Shown here: positions 48,329 through 58,718 of the stretch, piece after piece
Layout: each line of letters starts with the position of its first letter
How positions within the stretch are numbered: position 1 is the stretch's first letter
From: Trichomonas vaginalis G3
Lineage: Eukaryota; Parabasalia; Trichomonadida; Trichomonadidae
Reading direction: 5' to 3'
DNA: 64,000 nucleotides
Assembly (NCBI RefSeq): GCF_026262505.1
Contig: NC_067205.1
Coordinates: forward strand, 23,779,585-23,843,584
Program-made: the position numbers and the translations under genes
The notes under the pieces: generated by a model
What the model saw: only the letters and a program-made list of their open reading frames with translations
The model's database searches: none
Told to the model about the DNA's origin: nothing

Positions 48329-48675
48329 TTTCTAATTTCTTTTACCCGTTTATGAGGTCTTTGATTATGACTTCATTGATTCCATTCAGGATTTAAACAA
48401 TGTTTAATTAATCGCGGAATATCTGACATCATCTATATATAGCTTCTTTTATAAAAGATGAAATATATTTTTTTATGTATGGGCTGAGTGTAAATGTCTT
48501 ACAATTTTGAAAATTTTTTAAATCTTGATTTATTCAAAAACGTAAGAATAAAAACCGTAAGAATCATACATTTTTTTACTTCATATGTTAAAAAAAAATG
48601 ATACAAAATCGTTCAATATTGTATGAATTCTTACGTTTACAAAAAAAGTCACTAAACCCATCCTATTCTTCTTCT
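48329..48675 (-). repeat. Right terminal inverted repeat of outer Maverick
   Basis: 347 bp, mirror of 2357-2703 with one substitution and two homopolymer-length differences. It ends CCTATTCTTCTTCT and is followed by the target duplication AGAGGT at 48676-48681. Confidence 0.93.
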
Positions 48676-48779
48676 AGAGGTTCATATTTTATTTATGCGA
48701 ACAATTGTTTTCAAATTATAACACTTTAAAGAAAAACTATGTTATGAAATTGTAGTCAAAATTTTTTTAGTTCTTTTTG

Positions 48780-51551
48780 ATGAATTCTTTTGATTTTGAA
48801 CTTACTCGAAAAGAAGTTATTTCTGATTTCAATTGCACTGGGAACATTTATGAATATCGAAAATTCCATACCAAGCTTATTTTCATAAGAAATGAAAAAG
48901 ATTTTAACTTGTTTTCAGCAAATTTCCTAACACTACTTGACAACAACATTGGAATTGCGCATATGACCGAACATCTTACACTTTCAGGTTCAGAAAGATA
49001 TCCTATCCCAAATTTATTTTTTGAATTACAAAAGAAAAGCATATCCAAAAACATGGGCGCCGAGACAAACAGAGAATTCACATCGTATTACTTTTGCTCA
49101 CCAATAGAACAAGACTTTATGAACATTTTAGATGTTTATCTCGATTGTCTTTTTCATCCTTTGTTATCAAAATTTGACTACATGAGAGAGTGTCATTGTT
49201 TTAAGTTCGAAGATAATGACAAAGAGAAAGAGCTCAAGCACACAGGAGTGATATATAACGAGCAATTAGGAAAAGATAATTTGAACATTTTAAAATATTT
49301 GTATCCAGATTCAAATTCATTTTTTAATCCTGGTGGAGAAACACAAGAAATTCCAAAAGCAAGATTAGAACAAATCAGAGAATATCACGCTAAATATTAC
49401 CATCCATCAAATGCTTACTTCATAGTTGTTGGAAATATCGACATCAATAAAGTTTTGGAAAAAATTTCTCATTCAATCCAGAAATTTGAAAAAATTGACA
49501 AAATTTTTGATCAAAAACGTTTTATTTCAAAAGATTTCGAAAAAAGGAAAAGAATAACAGTTGATGTACAAAGAAATAGTAAGAATTACACATTCAGTTT
49601 AATGTTTCGCGGCCCTTTTGTTTCTGATTTAAATGCCACAGAAGATGTGAATGATGTTTTGTCACTTTTGTATCCAAATTTACAAAAATCTCTATCAGAA
49701 ATAGGAGCTCAATGCTCAGTTTATCTAAATGATGATAGTTATCAAACAACAATATTTATAAATGTAAAAGTTCATGATAAAAGAAATAAAGAAGCAGCTG
49801 AAAAGATGATATATGATGAATTTGAAAAGTTCTATCAAAATGGGTTTGACAAAAATTATTTTGAAAGATTGTTAGAAAAATTAAGAAGTTTTGACAAAAC
49901 TATTAAGAGAGACACTATTGAAGAAATTATATTACCTTGGATTCATGGTGCTGATCCATTTGATTTTTTCAAAATTACTGAATTTATCGAAAAAAGTAAA
50001 GCAAAAATGATGCAAGAAAAATACTATGGAAACATTGTTAAAAAATATTTAATTGATAACAAAAACGTTGTTTATCTTGAGTACAATATTGTTGACGATC
50101 TTAATGAAAAAGAAAATGAATTAATTAAAACAGAACTCAAAAATATGAAAAGCAAAATGACAGATGATATGAAAAACAAAATTGTTGAAGATGGAATATT
50201 TTATGAGAATGAATTAAAGAAAGAAAAGCATTTGGAACTATTACCATCTCTTTCTGCAGTTGAATTTTCTAGTGATATTAACTTTGTTTCTCCTTCTTAT
50301 CAAGCAGAATCAATTAAGATATTTTCAAATGAAACAAATGGTAAAACAATAGTACAGATTTTGTTGCAAATACCCGATGATATGGAGAATCTTCATTATT
50401 TAACTTTTATTCCTTCCATTTTCCAGTTTTTAGAATGCGGAAATCTTAAACCAGGTGAACAAGAGAAGTTAATTAAAAACAGATTAGAAGGATTACAAAT
50501 CAACAATGACTTCCTTTATGATTTCAAAGATAACAAATATCATCATTATTTAACTTTTTGTTCAAAGTTTTTGTATCAAAACTCATCAGATTTTGTTAAT
50601 TTATTGGATAGTATGATCAACCAAATTCATTATGAGAGAACAGAAGAAATTGAAGGATTTTATGAAATGATGAAAGAAAACTTGGAAAGGATAGGACATA
50701 ATTTAGAAAGAACTAATGCAAAGAATGATGTTTTATCAAAAATTGATGAAGATTATCAATTATTCTTCAAAGGAAGTTTCTCGAAATATAGTTTATCTAA
50801 GTTGAAAGAATTGTTTAATGGAGATATTTCAAAGTTTTTAGCTGAATTTCAAACTGTTTTTCATCAATTTATCTCGAATTCTAAGTTAAGAATTCTTATT
50901 AGTTGTGAAGAAATGTTTGTTGAACAATCAATATCGATTTCCAATCATATAATTGAAGTCTTCAAGAAAATGCCAAAAACTGAATATAAGGTCACTAAAA
51001 ATTCAACAAAAATTGATATGAAGGAATATGATTTTATTTCAAAAACGAATGAAAGAACTAGTAACACTTATTTATTTATTACACTTCCAAATAGAGACGT
51101 AATCACAAACTTAAAATCAAAGATTTTAGTTTTAATTGCAGAAGGTGAATGCATCTTCGAAAGTGTTAGAGCAAAATATGGATGTTATACAACAGGAATT
51201 CTCAAGACAAATTATCCAGTTTTATGTTTCATTACTATGAAAGGAATGAATCCTTTCCAAGAGATCCAAGAAATGAAAAATATCCTTTCAAAATCCAAGC
51301 TTTTTATTACAGAAGATTCCTTAAACAATGCAAAGATAAACATTCTTCTTGATATGAAATCAAAAGAACAAAAATCTGCATTAACAGGTTTAAGTAATGC
51401 AGTAGAAAATATTGACGAAGAATCGTTTAAAGAGATTATTAACATTTATAGTCATATAACTCTCAAAGAAATGATTGATTTTTGTAATATCTTGAACCAA
51501 CAACAATTTTATTCCTTAGTCGAAACAAATGATACCAATCTTGTTATCTAA
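48780..51551 (+). CDS. M16C metallopeptidase (presequence-protease/PreP-like)
   Basis: 923 residues, one open frame, taken as a host gene. The inverted zinc motif HxxEH is present as HMTEH at residues 61-65. A downstream third ligand is Glu 161 in TGVIYNEQLG, a spacing of about 97 as in PreP/Cym1 and falcilysin peptidases. HLTLSGSERYPIPNLFFELQ and AETNREFTSYYF also follow that subfamily, as does the double-lobe length of about 920. PreP-like enzymes degrade targeting peptides in organelles. In a trichomonad the hydrogenosome would be the likely site, though no clear N-terminal targeting signal is seen. The start is the first ATG of the frame, 98 bp from the Maverick target duplication. Confidence 0.88.
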   Translation: MNSFDFELTRKEVISDFNCTGNIYEYRKFHTKLIFIRNEKDFNLFSANFLTLLDNNIGIAHMTEHLTLSGSERYPIPNLFFELQKKSISKNMGAETNREFTSYYFCSPIEQDFMNILDVYLDCLFHPLLSKFDYMRECHCFKFEDNDKEKELKHTGVIYNEQLGKDNLNILKYLYPDSNSFFNPGGETQEIPKARLEQIREYHAKYYHPSNAYFIVVGNIDINKVLEKISHSIQKFEKIDKIFDQKRFISKDFEKRKRITVDVQRNSKNYTFSLMFRGPFVSDLNATEDVNDVLSLLYPNLQKSLSEIGAQCSVYLNDDSYQTTIFINVKVHDKRNKEAAEKMIYDEFEKFYQNGFDKNYFERLLEKLRSFDKTIKRDTIEEIILPWIHGADPFDFFKITEFIEKSKAKMMQEKYYGNIVKKYLIDNKNVVYLEYNIVDDLNEKENELIKTELKNMKSKMTDDMKNKIVEDGIFYENELKKEKHLELLPSLSAVEFSSDINFVSPSYQAESIKIFSNETNGKTIVQILLQIPDDMENLHYLTFIPSIFQFLECGNLKPGEQEKLIKNRLEGLQINNDFLYDFKDNKYHHYLTFCSKFLYQNSSDFVNLLDSMINQIHYERTEEIEGFYEMMKENLERIGHNLERTNAKNDVLSKIDEDYQLFFKGSFSKYSLSKLKELFNGDISKFLAEFQTVFHQFISNSKLRILISCEEMFVEQSISISNHIIEVFKKMPKTEYKVTKNSTKIDMKEYDFISKTNERTSNTYLFITLPNRDVITNLKSKILVLIAEGECIFESVRAKYGCYTTGILKTNYPVLCFITMKGMNPFQEIQEMKNILSKSKLFITEDSLNNAKINILLDMKSKEQKSALTGLSNAVENIDEESFKEIINIYSHITLKEMIDFCNILNQQQFYSLVETNDTNLVI

Positions 51552-51817
51552 AATCTTACTGTTTTTATATTTTGAATATTTCATTCTTTTTTCATCAGCT
51601 AAATTGAAAAGAGCTTGAAGCGTTGGTTCAATATAATACTACTCGAACAGTTGCTTGACATATGAACAATTTGATTATACAGCATTTCCAGCTCAGTTTT
51701 ATTTGATCTATTTAAGGAACCTCTATATTTTAATAAGCGAGAATACATCTTATTGCTAATATAAAAGTCGCTTATCAGTAGAATTCAATGACTTATAAAA
51801 TTTTGCCACTTTTTCAA

Positions 51818-53401
51818 ATGGATTTAAAAGAGATTTATGAATGTATTGATTTGTTTTGTACCGACAGAAACTTTAGAAATGAATGTGATTCAGACCAAAT
51901 TCTTGAATATTCAGGCAATTCTAAAATTAATTCCGTTACTTCAAATGAAATTTGATGATGATTTAACCAGATTTATTCTTGCACAACAGATGAAAGCAAT
52001 ATCAATAGACCGTGCTAATGCATTCAATATTATTGATTCAATTGGAAAACTATTAAATATCCCAATAATTTCTGAAGCATGTCAAGTAATTAGAGCTGAT
52101 GACCAAAATCTAAATAATGAAAGTGATATTTTAATATTGCCAGATAAATTTATGATTCCAAATAATGACCAAAATTTAGTTAATTATGAGGAAAGAATTG
52201 ATGAAAATGATAATTTAAGAGAACCAACAACAAAGGTGCAAAGCATTATTAAAAGAAAACGAGAAATCATCCAAATTCTTCCTGATGAAATATTAAATCT
52301 CAGATTTCAATTCAGAAATCACAACAAGTTGCACCAAGTGATATAACAAAGACAGAAATAAAACCGAACGAAATTATTCCGCGTTTGGAAAATAATCACC
52401 AAGAATTTAATGAAAAATTAGTAGAAAATAAGAATACTAATGAAGTTGTCAGTCCCAAAGATATAGAATTAGAACTTCCAACATTATCAAGGAAAGAAAC
52501 ATCAAATCAACAAATATCAGAAACAAATTTATCAAAAATTAAAGAAAACAAGGCGAAAATGATTGAGCCTGGAAATTTTGCATTAAATTTAGAGATTAAA
52601 ACTGAAAGTAAAAATGTTACTAACGAAAAAGATCCGAAAACTCAGGAAAAGAAAACTAAATCAAATTTCCCAGAAAAATTCAGAGAGTTTGTTGCCGAAG
52701 ATCAAAGTAATACAAGAGATGATAATGAGAAAACCAATACACAATTTCCAGAAAAATTTAGGGAGTTTGTTGCAGAAGATCAAAGTAATTTAAATAATTC
52801 TCAACCATCAGAGAAATTTAAAGAAATTGCTGCTAATAATGGAAACAAGACAAGAGAACAAGAAAAGAAAATTAATTCTCAACCATCACATAAATTTAAG
52901 GAATATATTGCTGAAGATGGAGATAAAATAAAAGTACAAGAAAAGAAAACAAACACTCAATTTCCAGAAAAATTTAAAGAATTTGTTGCAGAAGATGAAA
53001 ACAATATTAAGAAAACTAACTCTCAATCTCCTGAAAAGTTTAAGGAATACGTTGCTGATGATGAAAACAAAATAAAAGATCAAGAGAAGAAACCTAAAAA
53101 AATTCAACCAGTTTCAGCTGATTCTAACAAACCAAAATCATCAGAGAAACCTAAAACAAGGAAAGAAGAAAAACCAAAGAAGAATGAATCAACAACTTCT
53201 TCTAAAGATGGTCAACCAAAAAAGGAGGAAAAACTTTCTTTCAAAGAATGGATACCAGAAAAAGAAAATAAGACTACTCAATCTACAGAACCAAAGAGAA
53301 AAGAAGAAAAGAAAGCCAAAACTCCTAATTTTGATGAGTGGGTTGCTCCCCAGCCAAACAGTTGTGTTCTTGATCCAAAAAAGCTCAAATCAAAGAAATG
53401 A
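51818..53401 (+). pseudogene. Host repeat-protein gene with two apparent frameshifts
   Basis: The first frame starts MDLKEIYECIDLFCTDRNFR (ATG 51818) and stops at 51953-51955. The coding signal moves to a second frame (DDDLTRFILAQQMKAISIDR, then IIDSIGKLLNIPIISEACQV) until about 52300. It then returns to the first frame, which stays open to 53401. The last 340 codons are Lys/Glu-rich with about six degenerate copies of FPEKFREFVAEDQSN and related FKEYIAEDGD, FKEWIPEKEN, FDEWVAPQ. The short recurring F(K/R)E(F/Y/W)(V/I)A(E/D)(D/E) words look like linear binding motifs in a disordered tail. It could be a decayed gene or two sequencing errors. No known family was recognised. Confidence 0.6.
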
Positions 53402-54478
53402 TTTCGTTGGTTAGTTATTAAATCAATTGCTAATGAGCATATAGTTATACAACAGAATAATATAATATATCTTGATGATTAGATCTTAGTCTATCAATCA
53501 ATTTTAAATAATATTTTGTTATTGTATGTAAAAAATAGATCTATGCTTCGTAATCATATTATAAAGCAAGTATAATAATCAAATATATTAATTATTTTGT
53601 TTAATTAAGGATTTGTTGAAATAAATTTTACATGCTGGCTTGTAAGAGAGTTATTGATCATAATTTACATATAATACAAGAAACTAAACCTATATATTAT
53701 GACTTTTAATCACTATTCCGAGTTTGTGATTTTGCTTTTTATAATCGTTGGATGCAAGTTATTTGGCATTTACTATTTCTTTGGCTGCACCTTTTATAGG
53801 TGCATGCTATTAATATAGTAATATTAGAAATTAAAAATAAGTTAAAAATATCGTTCATGTTTAACCAAAATTTCAACTCATGCATCTATCTCTTATGCAA
53901 TATTATACTATTCTTCTAATTAAATTTCCCAAACGCCCATCATTTTTTCAATAAACAAATTTTGAAGATATCTTCACAAATCGGAATGATTTTCTCTGAA
54001 AAAATGTTATGATTAATAATAACAAAACTCTTTATTTCATACAAATATACATATGGGTTACAATTCTAAATCTATTCAAATTTTCTGAGGACTAATAAAA
54101 ATTGAGAGAAATTCAAGTATTGGTCAGTAAAGAAAAATATCAACTATCAATTATTGATATGACGGTATTCAATTATAATTACACAAAATCTGATGCTAAT
54201 CCTGAGATTATATTAATTCTTTTGTTGTAAAATAAAGAATTAAAATAATAATTTCTTTGAAACAATGCATCGATCTGCTGTACGAACGTATCTCTACCGA
54301 AATGAGTCTAGATTAAATAAAATTGTATAATAATAACGTTAGATATTCTGATAAAATCTAACGATTTTGAGAAAATCAATTCAATTTTTGAGGGAAATGA
54401 CTTGAAAAATCTGTTCTGAGCACTGTCAACGTAATTAACAATGGATAATACCTATAGTACTAGCTAATAATCAGGTTA
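53402..54478. other. AT-rich intergenic DNA
   Basis: About 1.1 kb without a supportable frame, repeat or RNA gene on either strand. It separates the plus-strand repeat-protein gene from the minus-strand gene at 54479. Confidence 0.5.
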
Positions 54479-55195
54479 TTATGCATTATCCGACCAAAGA
54501 TTATTGAGAGGATCATAATTAATGCGTCCTTGGCATTTCAGTGACATTAGAACGGCTCTTAAACGTCGTAAGAATGGTAGTCTCGAGAAGTTGCCTGGGT
54601 CATTTGAATGACTATGCATAGATTCGGATATTTTTATAAATTCTACAGGATGGCCTATTTCATGAATATATTCATAGACATTTTCATCAAATATTGGCCG
54701 ATATTCTAATTCTTCATCATTTTTTGATTCATTTTTTTCTGAATTATTTTCATTTTTTTCTATATATTCTGGTAAACTATCTTCATGATCATTTTGAATT
54801 GGCTGATATTTACTATTCTTTCTTAATTTAGTATTAAGCATCCATTCATGGGGTTTATTGGGGTTTTCTATAAATAAATGGCGACCTTTTCTTTTAATCG
54901 TGCAATTCAGCCTTACAACACGAATACTTGGTTCAATGAGAACACCTCGTCTGGAATATTTATTGATTATATCCCACTTTTTCTTGATAAAATCTAATAT
55001 GCATTCTTCAGATGCGGAACCACCCATACTATTGATACAGTACATCATTGCTACCTGCAACGATGATGATTCTTTCCATATTGAACCAGAATATTCTTCA
55101 AGGGGATGAATGAAGTTGAGAAAGGATTCCTCTCCCGTATAAATTTGTCTGGGTGGACCTGATGATGATTGGCCAGCTTTTCTCCTTGGAGGCAT
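54479..55195 (-). CDS. Winged-helix-like host protein (hypothetical)
   Basis: 238 residues, whole. Basic start MPPRRKAGQSSSGPPRQIYT. Residues 40-120 (SLQVAMMYCINSMGGSASEE, CILDFIKKKWDIIN, VVRLNCTIKRKGRHLFIENP, HEWMLN) have the helix-helix-helix-wing pattern of winged-helix domains used in chromatin and transcription proteins. An acidic linker (ENNSEKNESKNDEELEY) follows, and a second similar helical block ends NFSRLPFLRRLRAVLMSLKC, QGRINYDPLNNLWS, which may be another winged helix. Function as a nuclear DNA- or histone-associated protein is inferred. Confidence 0.6.
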   Translation of the reverse strand: MPPRRKAGQSSSGPPRQIYTGEESFLNFIHPLEEYSGSIWKESSSLQVAMMYCINSMGGSASEECILDFIKKKWDIINKYSRRGVLIEPSIRVVRLNCTIKRKGRHLFIENPNKPHEWMLNTKLRKNSKYQPIQNDHEDSLPEYIEKNENNSEKNESKNDEELEYRPIFDENVYEYIHEIGHPVEFIKISESMHSHSNDPGNFSRLPFLRRLRAVLMSLKCQGRINYDPLNNLWSDNA

Positions 55196-55861
55196 CTTTG
55201 GTCAACCCTCTAAAAGATCCCTAGAAAAAAAAGTATCTTTCTGAAGTTCTCAATTACATTCAATTTTTATTTTCAATTGTTAAATTTTATTCGATTGTTC
55301 CACAGCTATATTCAATTAATTAAATATAAATTACGTGTCTTTTCAAAAATGTCAATTTTTTTTGTCAACACGTTCAGTTTATTCCTCTGTTTGACAATCC
55401 CTTTCAGAAATGATGGAGAATGGAAGCCACACCACATTGGTGATGATTCCTCAAGTTATATTTCTTAAAAATTTTAACTTTCCTTAAGAAATCAGAAGAA
55501 TATAGTGGTCATATAATTGGATTATATCAATCATTCCGAGTCATTTCGCATTAACTTTTCATACAAGTCCATTTACACTTCATTTCAGAACAATTTGGCT
55601 AGGGAACCTCGCGACATTTCGTTACATATCGGTATTCAATGAATCAAATCAATAGATATCTTATCAATCGGATCCTTTACGATCAAAAATTATTCTTGGA
55701 CGAAATGATGATCAATGAACATAGCTGTACCGATAAAATTATATTTCATGATAAAAAGACTAATGAAATTGTAAGAATATTTATCATGAAATATATTGGG
55801 TATATTATATTAATGATATTGATTGACATCAATTTCATTAACAGCGATATCGTTTTGAATA
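55196..55861. other. Intergenic, possibly the decayed front of an EF-hand gene
   Basis: No intact gene. The stretch from about 55640 carries short plus-strand open frames that lead towards the EF-hand-like fragment that follows, but the coding signal is interrupted and changes frame. Confidence 0.35.
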
Positions 55862-56074
55862 GAGATTAAGAAAGTTGTCGAAATTTCATTAAGAAATAAC
55901 GATTTCTTGGATTTATCTGGACCTCAAATTAACGAACTTGTCAAAGAGTTGGTATCTACGTATTCAAGAAATAAGACAGAGCTTTCATTCCAAGAATTCC
56001 ATAACATGGTATCTAATGCAACAGGTGTTATCGAGGCATTTGATATTGATACAGATCGTCTTTGTGAAAACTAA
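55862..56074 (+). pseudogene. EF-hand (calcineurin B/recoverin-like) C-terminal fragment
   Basis: A 70-codon open stretch without its own start: EIKKVVEISLRNNDFLDLSG, then INELVKELVSTYSRNKTELS, FQEFHNMVSNATGVIEAFDI, DTDRLCEN and a stop. The order exit helix, linker helix, partial loop, SFQEFHNMV helix and short tail is that of the last EF-hand pair of calcineurin-B-like calcium sensors. Upstream DNA is degenerate, so the gene is probably dead. It is a host gene relic between intact genes and the third Maverick. Confidence 0.45.
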
Positions 56075-56484
56075 GTTATCTGCTCTTTATTTGTTGTTAA
56101 CGTATATTAATAATAGTAAAAATATTAAAATTATAGATCAATTATATAACCATTTTAGCTCATTTCATGTTCGTTAGCAGTTCAGATATATTTCAATAAG
56201 AATTGATCTAATTTCCCTAAAAAATATTTTAAATCTTTTGTATGCAAGCTCTCGATTCTAGTATTGAATCAACATATGGGGGATTAAAATGTGCAAAAAG
56301 TTATACATATCATTTCATTCATATTAATAAAATTCCAAAAATATATCAAGAATAAATAATAGTATATTGGTCACATTAGCACAAGGACTCATGTAGCCAA
56401 AGCATTCTAGCAACATCATCAATCAAATAGTGAATGGAGGATTGATCATTGCGCTCAAGTTTGAATTCAAAATTTTGTTCTAAT
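56075..56484. other. Intergenic, nothing recognised
   Basis: AT-rich DNA with no frame, repeat or RNA gene that I can support. Confidence 0.4.
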
Positions 56485-56892
56485 TTTATATAGGATCGGT
56501 GAAAATTCTTTTCCTACATAAAGGCATTTGTATGCAAACAATGCACTCATACAGAAGAAGATCCAAAAAACATATGGCGACTTTATTATAAAGGAATTGA
56601 TCCTCCAAACGTTATCAATTCAGGTGAGATCAAACAAGTCACTGTTTCTGACAAGAAATGTTTCGCATACATCTGTACATTCACTAAACTCCAAAGCAGA
56701 GCAATTGAATTCAATAGCATTACGGATTATTCGATTTTACTTTGCGAAAACTCTTTTTACAAAGATCCTGGAAACGTATACATTAATAGCGCTAATAAAA
56801 ATGATATTATTATTAAGGGTTTCGTTTTGCGAAAAAAACATACAATACGCAATTTCGCTAAAAAACATTTAGCTAGCAATTTCGACCTTTGA
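56485..56892 (+). pseudogene. Open frame without start: likely 3' end of a decayed host gene
   Basis: 136 codons are open from a stop at 56482 to a stop at 56890-56892, with balanced composition and no early ATG: FVCKQCTHTEEDPKNIWRLY, then GEIKQVTVSDKKCFAYICTF, ITDYSILLCENSFYKDPGNV, and IIIKGFVLRKKHTIRNFAKK. CKQC could be half a zinc site. A different frame over the same DNA is longer from an ATG but of poorer composition, so this one is preferred. No family recognised. Confidence 0.35.
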
Positions 56893-57240
56893 CTCCACTC
56901 AAGACGTCACTTTTTTAATTTTGCGGTATCATATTTTTGGAAAATCTTTATGAATATTATATAAAAAGTCTCTTTAATATCTATATTTCAGATTTTTATC
57001 GATTTTTAAAGTTTTTGCGAAAAGTATTCAATTATTTTTGCTATTTGGTCGGGTAAATGTCAGATTTGCGACATTTTCTGATATGATATTCAGATTCTAC
57101 GTTGATAATAATGCTTATAGAACCCTCTTGCTATTGTGTCAAAATTGCGAAACCGATAGCAAAAATATCTCGCAATATCAAAATTGAGATATTGAGTGAA
57201 TTATGCATTATAGAGATTAAAAATCTGATTTGTGAAAACA

Positions 57241-57243
<3 letters not shown>
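56893..57243. other. Intergenic, nothing recognised
   Basis: AT-rich DNA with several TTTGCGAAA-like words and no supportable gene. It ends at the poly-A tract that marks the left edge of the third Maverick. Confidence 0.4.

Positions 57244-57272
<29 letters not shown>
57244..57272. repeat. Poly-A tract at junction with third Maverick
   Basis: About 29 A separate host-type DNA from element-type repeats that begin GGAAGTGGGGCTTCC. A hairpin AGGCAC-TTC-GTGCCT follows at 57288-57302. No terminal inverted repeat is visible, so the third element is either truncated here or joined by assembly. Confidence 0.6.
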
Positions 57273-57274
<2 letters not shown>

Positions 57275-57379
57275 AAGTGGGGCTTCCAGGCACTTCGTGC
57301 CTTCTAGCCCTGAGGATGTTTTGTCAAGACCCAAGAGGAGGACCGAACCCCAGCCGACCAGCCGTTGACTTTTTTGTCA

Positions 57380-58620
57380 TGATTTCATCGTAAATGTTTT
57401 GTCAAGACTTCTTCGTAAATGTTTTGTCAAGACTTCTTCGTAAATGTTTTGTCAAGACTTCTTCGTAAATGTTTTGTCAAGACTTCTTCGTAAATGTTTT
57501 GTCAAGACTTCTTCGTAAATGTTTTGTCAAGACTTCTTCGTAAATGTTTTGTCAAGACTTCTTCGTAAATGTTTTGTCAAGACTTCTTCATCGTAAATGT
57601 TTTGTCAAACTTCTTCGTAATGAGCGTAAATGACCAAAAATAATGTTTATGTTAGCATGTTAGATCTAACACGTTTTCTAACATGTTTTCTAACATCGTA
57701 GAAAACTCATGATTTCATCGTAAATGTTTTGTCAAGACTTCTTCGTAAATGTTTTGTCGAAACTTCTTCGTAAATGTTTTGTCATGATTTCATCGTAAAT
57801 GTTTTGTCGAAACTTCTTCGTAAATGTTTTTGTCAAACTTCTTCGTAATGAGCGTAAAGGACCCAAAAATATAATTTATGTTAGAATGTTAGATCTAACA
57901 TGTTTTCTAACATGTTTTCTAACATGGTCTAAAACTCTTGAATTTTCATGAATTTTCATGATTTCATCGTAAATGTTTTTGTCAAACTTCTTCGTAAATG
58001 TTTTGTCGAAACTTCTTCGTAAATGTTTTTGTCAAACTTCTTCATCGTAAATGTTTTGTCAAGACTTCTTCGTAATGAGCGTAAAGGACCCAAAAATATA
58101 ATTTATGTTAGAATGTTAGATCTAACATGTTTTCTAACATGTTTTCTAACATGGTCTAAAACTCTTGAATTTTCATGAATTTTCATGATTTCATCGTAAA
58201 TGTTTCGACAAAACATAGACAAGAAAGTCTTGACAAAACATAGACAAGAAAGTCTTGACAAAACATAGACAAGAAAGTCTTGACAAAACATAGACAAGAA
58301 AGTCTTGACAAAACATTTACGATGAAGTTTGACAAAGTCTCAACAAAGTCTTTACGATGAAGTTTGACAAAACATAGACAAGAAAGTTTTGACAAAACAT
58401 GTACGATGAAACCTTGACAAAAACATATACGAAGAAGTCTTGACAAAACATATACGATGAAATCATGAAAATTCAAGAGTTTTAGACCATGTTAGAAAAC
58501 ATGTTAGAAAAGGTGTTAGATCTAACATTCTAACATAAAATATATTTTTGGGTCCTTTACACTCATTACGATGAAGTCTTGACAAAACATTTACGAAGAA
58601 GTCTTGACAAAACATTTACG
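57380..58620. repeat. Repeat field: 25-bp tandem units plus four cassettes
   Basis: TTCTTCGTAAATGTTTTGTC-type 25-bp units are tandem from about 57405 to 57610. Three minus-oriented cassettes follow (about 57630-57705, 57870-57945, 58100-58170), each with TGTTAGATCTAACA and TTTTCTAACATG half-sites. A run of ACAAAACATAGACAAGAAAG units covers 58205-58310. A plus-oriented cassette at about 58475-58550 (ATGTTAGAAAACATGTTAGA, GTTAGATCTAAC, AATATATTTTTGGGTCC) closes the field. Open frames over this field are repeat artefacts. Confidence 0.85.
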
Positions 58621-58718
58621 ATGAAATCATGACAAGATAGAATATGAGAGAGGTCCTATAAATCGGAGAAAGTCTCATATAAACATCTGTCAAAAGCCTC
58701 TTTTTAACTTCACTTAAA

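Larger units (their letters stand above)
2357..48675. mobile_element. Outer Maverick/Polinton, interrupted by a second Maverick
   Basis: Defined by 347-bp terminal inverted repeats beginning AGAAGAAGAATAGG and a 6-bp target duplication. Without the nested element it is about 23.6 kb. Parts from left to right: polymerase partner ORF, protein-primed polymerase B, integrase, small ORF, repeat array, primase-helicase, inverted repeat array, KilA-N gene, tail-tip gene, several virion-type genes, packaging ATPase, capsid gene, small amphipathic proteins. The two inverted repeats differ by one substitution and two homopolymer lengths, so the insertion is young. Even so the element is broken, with roughly a dozen breaks spread over several genes, while the integrase and some small genes look whole. 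Confidence 0.93.

Noticed and set aside
2357-48675. A single 46-kb element of an unusual giant class
   Set aside because: The internal pair of inverted repeats with its own CACGGG duplication shows two nested elements of ordinary 22-24 kb size.
55277-55468. Small host gene
   Set aside because: A 63-codon frame of hydrophobic, low-complexity content with no supporting motif or conserved leader.
56528-56872. 114-residue ORF with its own ATG
   Set aside because: An overlapping frame of better composition (56485-56892, with CKQC and a balanced residue mix) explains the region better.
58103-58476. Cys-rich minus-strand proteins
   Set aside because: They are translations of the 25-27 bp tandem repeat field and its cassettes.
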